NCBI GenBank assembly: GCA_029256185.1 | Contig: JAQSYI010000006.1 | Location: forward strand, 170,990 to 234,989 | Reading direction: 5' to 3' | From: Paenibacillaceae bacterium | GTDB lineage: Bacteria; Bacillota; Bacilli; Paenibacillales; NBRC-103111 | DNA length: 64,000 nt | Shown here: positions 14,873 through 22,746 of the stretch, piece after piece | Layout: each line of letters opens with the position of its first letter | How positions within the stretch are numbered: the stretch's first letter is position 1 | The notes under the pieces: model-generated | The model's database searches: none | What the model saw: only the letters and a program-made list of their open reading frames with translations | Told to the model about the DNA's origin: nothing | Made by a program: the position numbers and the translations under genes

Positions 14873-16475
14873 TGAGCCGGAAATCCGGCTGGGCATCAGA
14901 ATGAAGGCGGACTGGGAGGGGCTGGGGCTTGCCATTGCCGGAGAAGCGGGAAACGGGGCGGAGGCGCTGGAAATGCTGAGCTCTCTGAAGATTGACATCG
15001 CGATCACGGATATGAATATGCCGCTGATGAATGGGGTGTCATTCCTGGAGAATTGCCGGATCAGCCACCCGGAGCTTAGAATAATCGTAATTACCGGCTA
15101 CGAGGACTTTCACTATGCCCGGGCTGCTGTCCGCAGCCAGGCCCGGGATTATCTGCTGAAGCCGGTTTCCCGGGATGAGCTGGAAGCGGCGCTGATGAAG
15201 GTAACGGGGGAGCTTGATGAACTGGAGCGGCAGACCAGCCAGCGGGAACGGTTGGAGTGGAGGCTCTCCCAGTATTATAAGGAGATGAAGGAGCATTTCA
15301 TTCTCCATATCGTTAAGGAGGAGCACGGGAGGCTTCAGGGTATCGCTGAACGCGCCAAGCTGTTCGAGCTGGAGGATTGGCAGGAGCGGGCTGTCCGCTT
15401 CGTCACCGCAGGAATACGGGAGAGGACAATGGGAATACTGCGGGATGACGGACGCACGCCGGATAAGCTGCGGCTGCCCTTCGAGCTGATCTGCCGGGAG
15501 TTCGCGGAGCAGTCCCCGGAGAAGCCCCAGCAGTTCCTCGATCCCAATTATCCCGGCTTGATGCACTTTATTCTCCCTGCCCGGCAGGATCTGCTGGAGT
15601 CCTTCGCCAAGCGGCTGAAGGATTGTGTGTCCGGGCATTTGCAGATGGAGCCGGCTATTGGGCTGGGGCAGGCGGTTGGCGGTTTTGCAGAATGGCGGGA
15701 AGGTTATCTGTCCGCTCTGCTTGCCTGGAATTTGTCCGATACTAAGGACCGCTATCCGGCGAAGGATTATGCCGAGGCCGCTCCCGTGCTGTCGGAGGAA
15801 TCGTCCAATTTGCTCCGCAAGTGTCTGATCCGCGGGGATATGGGGGCTTTCGAGCAGATTATCCGCAAGGAGCTCACGCACGCTTTTGGCCAATCCCAAG
15901 CCCACTTGGTCAAGACCATCTTCCAGCTTTCTCTGGAGATTGAGGCGGCAGCGCAGGAAACAGGCATTTCCCTGGACAGCAGGGGGGAGCTATGGGTGCG
16001 GCCGGAGCTGTCTCTGGGGCTTAATACAGTGGGAAAAGCGGAGCAGTTTCTGGTGAGGATGGGGCGGCAGATACTCCAGACCCAGGCGGCGGCCAAGGAT
16101 CAGACCGATTCTGATCGGACGCTTTTCCAAGCTGTCAAACAATTCATTGAGGACCATTACATGTACGATCTCAGTCTGACCATGCTGGCAGAGCGGTTCA
16201 ATTATCATCCGTCCTATTTCTCGGAGCTGTTCAAGTCCAAGATCGGCAAGACCTTCATTCAATATGTTACGGAAATCCGCATGAGCCAGGCGGTGCGGCT
16301 GCTGGAGGAAACCGCTCTGCCCCTGTGGGATGTGGCGGAGTTGACCGGCTTTGCCAACGCCAGCTACTTCAGCTCCAAGTTCAAGCGGATGTACGGGATT
16401 TCACCGTCGGATTACCGTCAGCAGAAGCAGGGACGCCCATATGAAGAAATTGATAGTGAACTGCCGAAGAAATGA
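14847..16475 (+). CDS. YesN-family response regulator (receiver plus AraC HTH)
   Basis: This partner of the kinase upstream has a receiver domain in residues 1-120 with VDDE at 7-10 and phospho-acceptor Asp 55 in IAITDMNMP. A middle region of about 300 residues carries no motif I recognise. The AraC-type double HTH is in the last 100 residues (MYDLSLTMLAERFNYHPSYF, then LPLWDVAELTGFANASYFSS). Its 542 aa are normal for YesN. The ATG at 14847 has GAGGGAGGG upstream. It very likely activates the sugar ABC operon that starts 95 nt downstream, where a 16-bp direct repeat is found. Confidence 0.92.
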   Translation: MYQVLIVDDEPEIRLGIRMKADWEGLGLAIAGEAGNGAEALEMLSSLKIDIAITDMNMPLMNGVSFLENCRISHPELRIIVITGYEDFHYARAAVRSQARDYLLKPVSRDELEAALMKVTGELDELERQTSQRERLEWRLSQYYKEMKEHFILHIVKEEHGRLQGIAERAKLFELEDWQERAVRFVTAGIRERTMGILRDDGRTPDKLRLPFELICREFAEQSPEKPQQFLDPNYPGLMHFILPARQDLLESFAKRLKDCVSGHLQMEPAIGLGQAVGGFAEWREGYLSALLAWNLSDTKDRYPAKDYAEAAPVLSEESSNLLRKCLIRGDMGAFEQIIRKELTHAFGQSQAHLVKTIFQLSLEIEAAAQETGISLDSRGELWVRPELSLGLNTVGKAEQFLVRMGRQILQTQAAAKDQTDSDRTLFQAVKQFIEDHYMYDLSLTMLAERFNYHPSYFSELFKSKIGKTFIQYVTEIRMSQAVRLLEETALPLWDVAELTGFANASYFSSKFKRMYGISPSDYRQQKQGRPYEEIDSELPKK

Positions 16476-16492
16476 GATTCTGCTCCGGGGTT

Positions 16493-16534
16493 GAAAGTCG
16501 TATGCTTAGGTTGCAGACGAAAGTCAGAGACTTA
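16493..16534 (+). promoter_or_regulatory. Direct repeat GAAAGTC-N5-CTTA x2, candidate YesN operator
   Basis: The pattern GAAAGTC, five bases, CTTA occurs at 16493-16508 and again at 16519-16534, 26 bp apart, in the 95-bp gap between the YesN gene and the first permease. Direct repeats are what AraC-type HTH domains bind. A GATAGT at 16541-16546 could be the -10. Confidence 0.55.
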
Positions 16535-16570
16535 AACCAACGATAGTTTCACCACGGAAAGGAGGCATTC

Positions 16571-17485
16571 ATGCATACTTCGCGCAAATCAAGCATCTGG
16601 CGGCACAACCGTACCGCCTATCTGTTCCTGCTTCCCTGGCTGCTGGGCTTCTTCTGCCTGACATTGGGGCCGATGCTGGGCTCGTTTTACCTGTCATTAA
16701 CCAAGTACAATTTGTTGAATTCACCCAGATGGCTGGGATTGGACAACTACAAGCAAATTTTCACGGATGACCAATCCTTCGTTCATTCCATCGTCCTGAC
16801 CTTCCAATATGTACTGATGTCTGTGCCTCTCCGGCTGTTCTTTGCCCTGATGGTAGCCATGGCGCTCAATAAGGGCATCCGGGCATTGGGGATTTACCGG
16901 ACGGTTTACTACATTCCCTCGCTGCTGGGAGGAAGCGTCGCCATTGCGATTGTCTGGAGAAATCTGTTTGCGGGGGACGGTCTGATTAATGGCTTTCTCA
17001 GCGTATTCGGCATCAAAGGCCCGGCATGGATCGCCAATCCCAGCTATGTGCTGTATACGATCATTACCTTGTCGGTTTGGCAGTTCGGTTCGGCCATGGT
17101 TATTTTTCTGGCAGGCTTGAAGCAGATCCCCACTGAGCTGTATGAGGCTTCGGAGGTGGATGGTGCGGGTAAGACAAGACAGTTCTTCCAGATTACCCTT
17201 CCGCTTCTGTCTCCTGTTATTTTCTTCAATCTGGTTATGGGCCTTATCAATTCGTTCCAGGTATTCACTTCGGGGTACGTAATCGGGGACGGGCGGGGCG
17301 GTCCGATTGATTCCACGCTTTTCTATACGTTGTATCTGTATCTGAAGGGCTTCGCCTTCTTTGATATGGGCTATGCGGCTGCGCTGGCTTGGATTCTGCT
17401 CTGCATCATCGGTGTTTTCACCGCCATAGTATTCGTCACATCGAAGTATTGGGTCTTCTACGGTGACGGCAAGGAAGGGGGATGA
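16571..17485 (+). CDS. Sugar ABC transporter permease (MalF/UgpA family), system 1
   Basis: First membrane subunit of a carbohydrate uptake-1 type importer, 304 aa with six hydrophobic segments. The N-terminal cytoplasmic start runs into LFLLPWLLGFFCLTLGPMLG. The EAA loop that docks the ATPase is ELYEASEVDGAGKTRQFFQI, the classical form for the MalF/UgpA/AraP family. AAAGGAGGCATTC is its ribosome binding site. It is followed directly by the second permease and the binding protein. No ATPase is encoded in this operon. Confidence 0.92.
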   Translation: MHTSRKSSIWRHNRTAYLFLLPWLLGFFCLTLGPMLGSFYLSLTKYNLLNSPRWLGLDNYKQIFTDDQSFVHSIVLTFQYVLMSVPLRLFFALMVAMALNKGIRALGIYRTVYYIPSLLGGSVAIAIVWRNLFAGDGLINGFLSVFGIKGPAWIANPSYVLYTIITLSVWQFGSAMVIFLAGLKQIPTELYEASEVDGAGKTRQFFQITLPLLSPVIFFNLVMGLINSFQVFTSGYVIGDGRGGPIDSTLFYTLYLYLKGFAFFDMGYAAALAWILLCIIGVFTAIVFVTSKYWVFYGDGKEGG

Positions 17486-17492
17486 GAAACTC

Positions 17493-18332
17493 ATGGCATA
17501 CCATTCGGTTTATTCCCGTCTTTTGAAGCATGTAGTTATCATCGCCCTGGGACTGCTTATGCTGTATCCGGTGCTGTGGCTGCTCAGCAGTTCGTTTAAG
17601 CCTAACAACATGATTTTTGCCGATCCCAGCCTCTGGCCCAAGGAATTTACGCTGGAGCATTACCGCAATGGCTGGAAGGGGTTGCAGGGGATATCCTTCG
17701 GCAGATTCTTCGCCAATTCGGCGCAGATTTCCCTCATGTCCGTTCTGGGCAATGTGGTAACCTGCTCGTTGGCCGCCTTTGCCTTTGCCCGGCTGGATTT
17801 CAGCTTCAAGAAGGTCTGGTTCAGTCTCATGCTGGTGACCATCATGCTGCCTTACCATGTCACACTAGTGCCCCAGTACATCATCTACAACAAGCTGGAA
17901 TGGATCAACACCTACCTGCCGCTTATTGTGCCCAAATGGCTGGCTCACGATTCCTTCTTCATCCTGCTGATGGTCCAGTTTATCCGGGGCATTCCCAAGG
18001 AGCTGGATGAGAGCGCCACCATCGACGGCTGCAGCCAGGGCCAGATCTACTGGCGGATTATTGTGCCGCTGCTGCTGCCTGCGCTGATCACCACGTCCAT
18101 CTTCACCTTCATGTGGACATGGGATGACTTCTTCAGCCAGATGATCTACCTGAACAAGATTGATCTGTTTACCGTCCAGCTAGGCATCCGGTCCTTGTTC
18201 GACCCGCTGGGCGAATCGGATTGGGGGGCGCTGCTTGCCATGTCCGTGCTGTCGCTGGTGCCGGTTATGACCATCTTCTTCTCCTTCCAGCGTTATTTCC
18301 TGGAGGGCATTGCCACCACAGGGCTCAAGTGA
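17493..18332 (+). CDS. Sugar ABC transporter permease (MalG/UgpE family), system 1
   Basis: Second membrane subunit of sugar system 1, 279 aa from the ATG at 17493. An upstream GTG at 17463 in the same frame lies inside the first permease, while AAGGAAGGGGGATGAG in front of 17493 supports the ATG. The protein has the MalG-type opening LYPVLWLLSSSFKP and the EAA loop PKELDESATIDGCSQGQIYW. Six membrane segments are visible. It lies 7 nt after the first permease, so the two are co-translated. Confidence 0.92.
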   Translation: MAYHSVYSRLLKHVVIIALGLLMLYPVLWLLSSSFKPNNMIFADPSLWPKEFTLEHYRNGWKGLQGISFGRFFANSAQISLMSVLGNVVTCSLAAFAFARLDFSFKKVWFSLMLVTIMLPYHVTLVPQYIIYNKLEWINTYLPLIVPKWLAHDSFFILLMVQFIRGIPKELDESATIDGCSQGQIYWRIIVPLLLPALITTSIFTFMWTWDDFFSQMIYLNKIDLFTVQLGIRSLFDPLGESDWGALLAMSVLSLVPVMTIFFSFQRYFLEGIATTGLK

Positions 18333-18368
18333 TTCAAGAGCTATACAATCACATTAACCGGGGGGATT

Positions 18369-19730
18369 ATGAATATGAAAAAAGCTTGGTTGATCACAGC
18401 CATGGCCATGATGGCGACAGGATTGGCAGCTTGCGGCGGAAGCGACAGCGGCAGCGGTTCTTCCGCACCGGCAACCGGAACACCAGCAGGGACCGCTGCT
18501 GCTACGGCGGCGGCTACGGTTAAGCCTGCAGAGCAGGTGGAGCTGCGGATTATGTGGTGGGGGGACCAGAAGCGGGCGGACCGCACCAATGAGGCGCTGC
18601 GGATTTTTGAACAAAAGCATCCCAATATCAAGGTTGTGGGCGAGTTTGCCCCAAGCAGCGGGTACTTCGACAAGCTGAATACCCAGATTGCCTCGGGAAC
18701 TGCTCCGGACGCCTTCTTCCTGGGCGGCAATGTGGTGGATTACGTGACCAAGGGCGTACTGCTGGATATGAATGCTTATGTGGGCAAGGAACTGAATCTG
18801 TCGGATATGGACAAGAGCATGATCCAGTACGGCACGTTCAAGGAGAAGCTGTACCATATCTCTGCGGGGGCCAATGCCCGGGGCATTGTAGTCAACACGG
18901 AACTGTTCAAGAAGGCGGGGATGGAGCTGCCCAAGGACGGCTGGACCTGGGCGGATTATGCCCGTATCAGCAAGGAGATTTCCGGCAAGCTGGGCAAGGA
19001 TTATTACGGCACTTATGACTACACGGTAGACGGTCTCGGCATCTATATGGGCCAGAACGACAAGATGGTCTATGACATGGACAAAAACGCCATTGGTTTT
19101 GAGCAGAAGGATGCCGAGAACTGGTTCAATTATTGGGCGGATATGCGCAAGGCGGGCGGCATAGTGACACCGGAGCTGCAGGTGGCCAATCCTCCAGGGG
19201 ACACCAGCAAGTCGATGATCGTAACCGGCAAGGTTGCCATGGGCCTCATTGCTTCCAACCAACTGGTGGCCCACCAGAACTTGACCAAGGATCAGCTTAT
19301 TCTGGTCCAGGTTCCTGTAGGAACGAACGGCAACGGGGTTGTATTCGAATCCAGCCAGGGGCTCTCGGGCTATGCCAAGACCAAGCATCCCAAGGAAGTG
19401 GCCCAACTGATGAATTTCTGGATCAATGATCCCGACGCCGCCAAGATTCTGGGCAATGACCGGGGAGTGCCTGTGACCACGGCTATGCGCGACCTGTTGA
19501 AGAAGGAAGCCAATCCGGTGGATCAGATTATCTATGATTTCTGCAACCGTGTATCCGAAGCCAACAAGACCAGACAGGTGAAGATCAGCTACAACCCTCC
19601 GGGCAATGCGGAGTATACCAAGCTGCTGGAAACCACTGTTCAGGAAATCTCCTTCGGCCGCAAGGACGTGAAAAAGGGCGTGGAGGATTTCTATAACGGT
19701 GCGGTTAAAATTCTGAACAATAACAAGTAA
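18369..19730 (+). CDS. Sugar-binding lipoprotein (UgpB/MalE-like), system 1
   Basis: Extracellular solute-binding protein, family 1, 453 aa. The signal peptide ends at lipobox GLAAC (Cys 22), after which a Gly/Ser/Thr/Ala-rich linker tethers the domain to the membrane. The fold is recognised from ELRIMWWGDQKRADRTNEAL, QIASGTAPDAFF and the late PKEVAQLMNFWIND. GGGGGATT lies upstream of ATG 18369; a second ATG two codons on is possible. It delivers an unknown oligosaccharide to the two permeases upstream. Placing the binding protein last, after both permeases, is common in Paenibacillus-type operons. Confidence 0.91.
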   Translation: MNMKKAWLITAMAMMATGLAACGGSDSGSGSSAPATGTPAGTAAATAAATVKPAEQVELRIMWWGDQKRADRTNEALRIFEQKHPNIKVVGEFAPSSGYFDKLNTQIASGTAPDAFFLGGNVVDYVTKGVLLDMNAYVGKELNLSDMDKSMIQYGTFKEKLYHISAGANARGIVVNTELFKKAGMELPKDGWTWADYARISKEISGKLGKDYYGTYDYTVDGLGIYMGQNDKMVYDMDKNAIGFEQKDAENWFNYWADMRKAGGIVTPELQVANPPGDTSKSMIVTGKVAMGLIASNQLVAHQNLTKDQLILVQVPVGTNGNGVVFESSQGLSGYAKTKHPKEVAQLMNFWINDPDAAKILGNDRGVPVTTAMRDLLKKEANPVDQIIYDFCNRVSEANKTRQVKISYNPPGNAEYTKLLETTVQEISFGRKDVKKGVEDFYNGAVKILNNNK

Positions 19731-19761
19731 GGCGGCGCTCGACAGATGAGTAAAAGCAACT

Positions 19762-19808
19762 AAGGCGTGTCTGGAAACTCCGAGGAAGCGGGGTTTCAGA
19801 CACGCCTT
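19762..19808 (+). terminator. Terminator-like hairpin after sugar system 1
   Basis: AAGGCGTGTCTG and CAGACACGCCTT pair perfectly over 12 bp, with further pairing of GAAAC and GTTTC inside. There is no strong T-tract after it. A second smaller hairpin (CAGGCTGC with GCAGCCTG) follows near 19819-19841. Confidence 0.6.
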
Positions 19809-19848
19809 GGGAAAGAAGCAGGCTGCTTGGCAGGCAGCCTGTTCGTTG

Positions 19849-19922
19849 TATGCGAAATTTCATATAGAATAGCCCTGCCAGTAGGGAAATTGGGCCATTC
19901 TATGCGAAATTTCATATAGAAT
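19849..19922. repeat. 22-bp direct repeat pair upstream of the glycosidase gene
   Basis: The same 22 bp, beginning TATGCGAAATTTCATATA, occur at 19849-19870 and 19901-19922, 52 bp apart. Each copy is itself an imperfect dyad around GAAATTTC. They lie 130-200 bp ahead of the glycosidase start and could be operators or another small interspersed repeat. Confidence 0.65.
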
Positions 19923-20053
19923 GGGGTGACACTACCCTTGCAACGGTTGTTTGCTTATTTTGCCGCCGTAGTATTAACAAAGTCTCGTCAGAAAGCATAA
20001 ACGCGGAAGCGTCTCGACTTTTTGTTTCATCAACGCTGCCGAAGGAAAGGGGA

Positions 20054-21712
20054 ATGCGGGCTGTGAGTGAGCAAGCAAATCTTAAGAGACTGCGCGCCAC
20101 CGACATCCGTGAACGCGCAGGTGAATTGGGGAAGCAATCGGATGTTGACGCGCTGAAGGAATGGGGGCGGACCGGTGTCAGGTTCGCCGCAGCGGGAGGG
20201 CCGTTGGAGCAGGTTTATTATGCGGCGCTGCGCAGACTGCTGGACTGCATCGTGCCCACCTGTGACAGGGGAGCGATTCTGCATGAGGGCGGCGTCTATC
20301 TGGGCTGTTGGCTGGAAAGTACGGGGACCATCAATGCGGAGCTTTTGTCCCGGTTCATCCCTTCGGTCGCTGAAGCCACCTACGCCTGCTTCGCCGATCT
20401 GCAGCGGGAGGATGGTCTGATGCCGTACAAGATTACCGCCCAGGGACCGGTATTCAAGCAGATTCAGCTGGTGACGCCTCTGGCCAGAAGCGTCTGGAAC
20501 CATTATTGCCTGAATGGCCGGCCGGAGGCTTTCCTGGCCCGGATGTATCCGGCCATGCAGCGCTTCGACCACTGGCTCGCCGAATGGCGCAATACCCGGG
20601 GGACCGGCTGTGTGGAGGCGTTCTGCACCTTTGATACCGGGCACGATCTGTCGCCCCGCTTCTGGCATGTGCCGGATACGCCCCATCTGAACGATCCCAA
20701 GCGCTATGATCCCGCATCTCCGGTCTTGCCGTTCCTGGCTCCCGATCTGACGGCCAATGTGTACTGCCAGCGGCTGTATCTGGCGAGAATCGCCGAGGAA
20801 TTGGGGGAAGGGGGCAACGGCTGGAGGCAGAAGGCGCATGAAAGCCTGGAGAGCCTGTTCCGGTACTGCTATGACCCGGATGACCATTTCTTCTACGATC
20901 TGGACCGCAACGGACAGCTGGTGCGCATCCAGTCGGATGTGCTGCTCCGGGTACTGGCATGCGAGGTGGGAGACGGAGAGTTTTTTGGCCAGGCGCTCCG
21001 GGCTTATCTGCTGAATACGCGCAAATTTTTCGCCAAATATCCCTTTACCTCCATTGCCATGGACGATCCCCGGTTCGATCCCTTCTCCAGCTACAACACC
21101 TGGGCCGGAACCACCAATTTCCTGAGCCTGATCCGTACGCCCCATGCCTTCGAGCATCATCACCGGCATGTGGAGCTGACTTGGATCATGCAGCCTATTG
21201 TATCGGCGATGATCCGCATGCAGCGTTTCTCCCAGGCCTTGAGCCCATGGACCGGAGCGGAGGGCTATACGGAGGCGTATTCTCCCTCCATCCTGTGCGT
21301 GCTGGATTATGTGGAGCGGCTGTGCGGCATTATGCCCATGCCCGATGGCCGGCTGGCGTTTACGGGGCTGCTCCCGTATCCCATGGATCACGGGGAGGCA
21401 GTGGCGGAGGAGACGGCATACAGCAGAGCTGTCCGGGGAACCGAATACGAGCTGGTCAACACCCGGGAGGGGGGGACCGTATACCGGGACCGGCAGGAGC
21501 ATATCCGCTTTCCCTTCGGCGTGCGGGTCGTAACGGAAAACAACGGACGATTGGCACAAGTGATAGGGATGCAAAACGGAGCCGTGCAGGGGACGATCAT
21601 CTATGAAGGAAGAGAGCTTCCCGTGACGGTCAAGGGCAATGAGCGGCTGGAGTATCGGGACGGCTGCCTGGTGAGTACGTATGATCCGGGAGTGATTCAT
21701 CCCGTGTATTAG
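20054..21712 (+). CDS. Six-hairpin (alpha/alpha)6 glycoside hydrolase, GH63/GH37/MGH1-like
   Basis: A 552-residue cytoplasmic glycosidase without signal peptide. The fold is suggested by regularly spaced aromatic helices and two conserved blocks: FDTGHDLSPRFWH, in the position where GH63/GH37 enzymes carry the catalytic Asp, and NTWAGTTNFLSLIRT, with HHHRHVELTWIM after it. These enzymes hydrolyse alpha-linked disaccharides or oligosaccharides by inversion. The ribosome binding site GGAAAGGGG abuts ATG 20054, so translation may really begin at the in-frame GTG at 20063. It forms a pair with the GH43-like gene 24 nt downstream and follows sugar importer 1. Substrate unknown. Confidence 0.7.
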   Translation: MRAVSEQANLKRLRATDIRERAGELGKQSDVDALKEWGRTGVRFAAAGGPLEQVYYAALRRLLDCIVPTCDRGAILHEGGVYLGCWLESTGTINAELLSRFIPSVAEATYACFADLQREDGLMPYKITAQGPVFKQIQLVTPLARSVWNHYCLNGRPEAFLARMYPAMQRFDHWLAEWRNTRGTGCVEAFCTFDTGHDLSPRFWHVPDTPHLNDPKRYDPASPVLPFLAPDLTANVYCQRLYLARIAEELGEGGNGWRQKAHESLESLFRYCYDPDDHFFYDLDRNGQLVRIQSDVLLRVLACEVGDGEFFGQALRAYLLNTRKFFAKYPFTSIAMDDPRFDPFSSYNTWAGTTNFLSLIRTPHAFEHHHRHVELTWIMQPIVSAMIRMQRFSQALSPWTGAEGYTEAYSPSILCVLDYVERLCGIMPMPDGRLAFTGLLPYPMDHGEAVAEETAYSRAVRGTEYELVNTREGGTVYRDRQEHIRFPFGVRVVTENNGRLAQVIGMQNGAVQGTIIYEGRELPVTVKGNERLEYRDGCLVSTYDPGVIHPVY

Positions 21713-21736
21713 AATGAAGAAAGCAGGTGTATTACC

Positions 21737-22618
21737 ATGAGAAACGAGGATCTGCAAATCAGGGACCCGTTCGTGGTTCCGGTTCCCGGCGAAGGCCGGT
21801 ATTATCTGTTCGGCAGTACGGATGCCAATATCTGGGGCAAGGGTACAGGTTTTGATGTATATATAGGAAGCGATCTGCTGGAATGGGAGGGGCCATACCC
21901 TGTCTTCCGTCCGGAGGCTGACTTTTATTCCGAGGAAAATTTCTGGGCGCCGGAGGTCTATGAATACCGGGGCCGCTACTATATGTTCGCCACCTTCAGA
22001 AGGCGAAGCAACCAACTGTTGGGAACGGGAGTTCTGGCTTCCGATGATCTGAAGGGGCCGTTCCGCCCGTACAGCGACGGTCCGGTTACACCTGAGAATT
22101 GGCCCTGTCTGGACGGGACGCTGTATGTGGATAACGAGGGGCTTCCCTGGATGGTATTCTGCCACGAATGGACCCAGGTCAAGGACGGGGAAATCTGCGC
22201 CATGCGGCTGACGGAGGATCTGAAGGCTGCGGCAGGAGAGCCTGTGCTGCTGTTCCGGGCCTCTCAGGCAGGCTGGACCACGCGCCTGGATTCCAAATCC
22301 ACCGAAGCGGGAGACGTATTCGTGACAGACGGAGCCTATGTGCACCGGGCGGGGAACGGACAGCTGCTGCTGCTGTGGGCCAGCTTCGTCCATAACCGCT
22401 ATGCAATTGGTGTTGCCCGGTCGGAATCCGGTCTCATCACCGGGCCATGGGTCCATGAGGAGCAGGCCCTCTATCAGCAGGACGGGGGCCATGGCATGCT
22501 CTTCAGGACCTTCGACGGCCAACTGATGCTAACCATTCATACACCCAACAAGACGCCAAACGAACGTCCTGTCTTTCTTCCTGTTACGGAAGAGCAAGGA
22601 AGACTGCGCATGGTGTGA
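21737..22618 (+). CDS. Glycoside hydrolase family 43-like protein
   Basis: A five-bladed beta-propeller enzyme, 293 aa, with no signal peptide, so it acts in the cytoplasm. The GH43 hallmarks are the first-blade IRDPFVV (base Asp), FWAPEVYEYRGRYYMF (general acid Glu in the APEV motif) and GGHGMLFRTFDGQ near the end. GH43 proteins act mostly on arabinose- or xylose-containing oligosaccharides, some on beta-galactosides. It probably works with the upstream glycosidase on material imported by system 1. Family placement is firm, substrate is not. Confidence 0.82.
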   Translation: MRNEDLQIRDPFVVPVPGEGRYYLFGSTDANIWGKGTGFDVYIGSDLLEWEGPYPVFRPEADFYSEENFWAPEVYEYRGRYYMFATFRRRSNQLLGTGVLASDDLKGPFRPYSDGPVTPENWPCLDGTLYVDNEGLPWMVFCHEWTQVKDGEICAMRLTEDLKAAAGEPVLLFRASQAGWTTRLDSKSTEAGDVFVTDGAYVHRAGNGQLLLLWASFVHNRYAIGVARSESGLITGPWVHEEQALYQQDGGHGMLFRTFDGQLMLTIHTPNKTPNERPVFLPVTEEQGRLRMV

Positions 22619-22663
22619 ATTTGTCTGCCTGTTGGCCTGTCCCGGACGGGAATTGCCCCGCAA

Positions 22664-22727
22664 CCGGGCACAGCGTCGAGGGCCAGAGCCGCACCGCCGC
22701 TGTCTCCGGCCCTGACGCTGTGCCCGG
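22664..22727. terminator. Long GC-rich hairpin between convergent genes
   Basis: CCGGGCACAGCGTCGAGGGCC (written here as arms at 22664-22684 and 22708-22727) pairs almost perfectly around a 23-nt loop. It lies between the GH43-like gene and the leftward FAD oxidoreductase and could terminate both directions, although it lacks a T-run. Confidence 0.55.
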
Positions 22728-22746
22728 CCCTGCCGGGAGAATGCAG

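Noticed and set aside
20030..22522. 830-residue open frame on the minus strand across the two glycosidase genes
   Set aside because: It is the complement of two well-supported genes with recognisable glycosidase motifs, carries no domain I recognise and has no ribosome binding site; high-GC coding DNA often leaves the opposite strand open.
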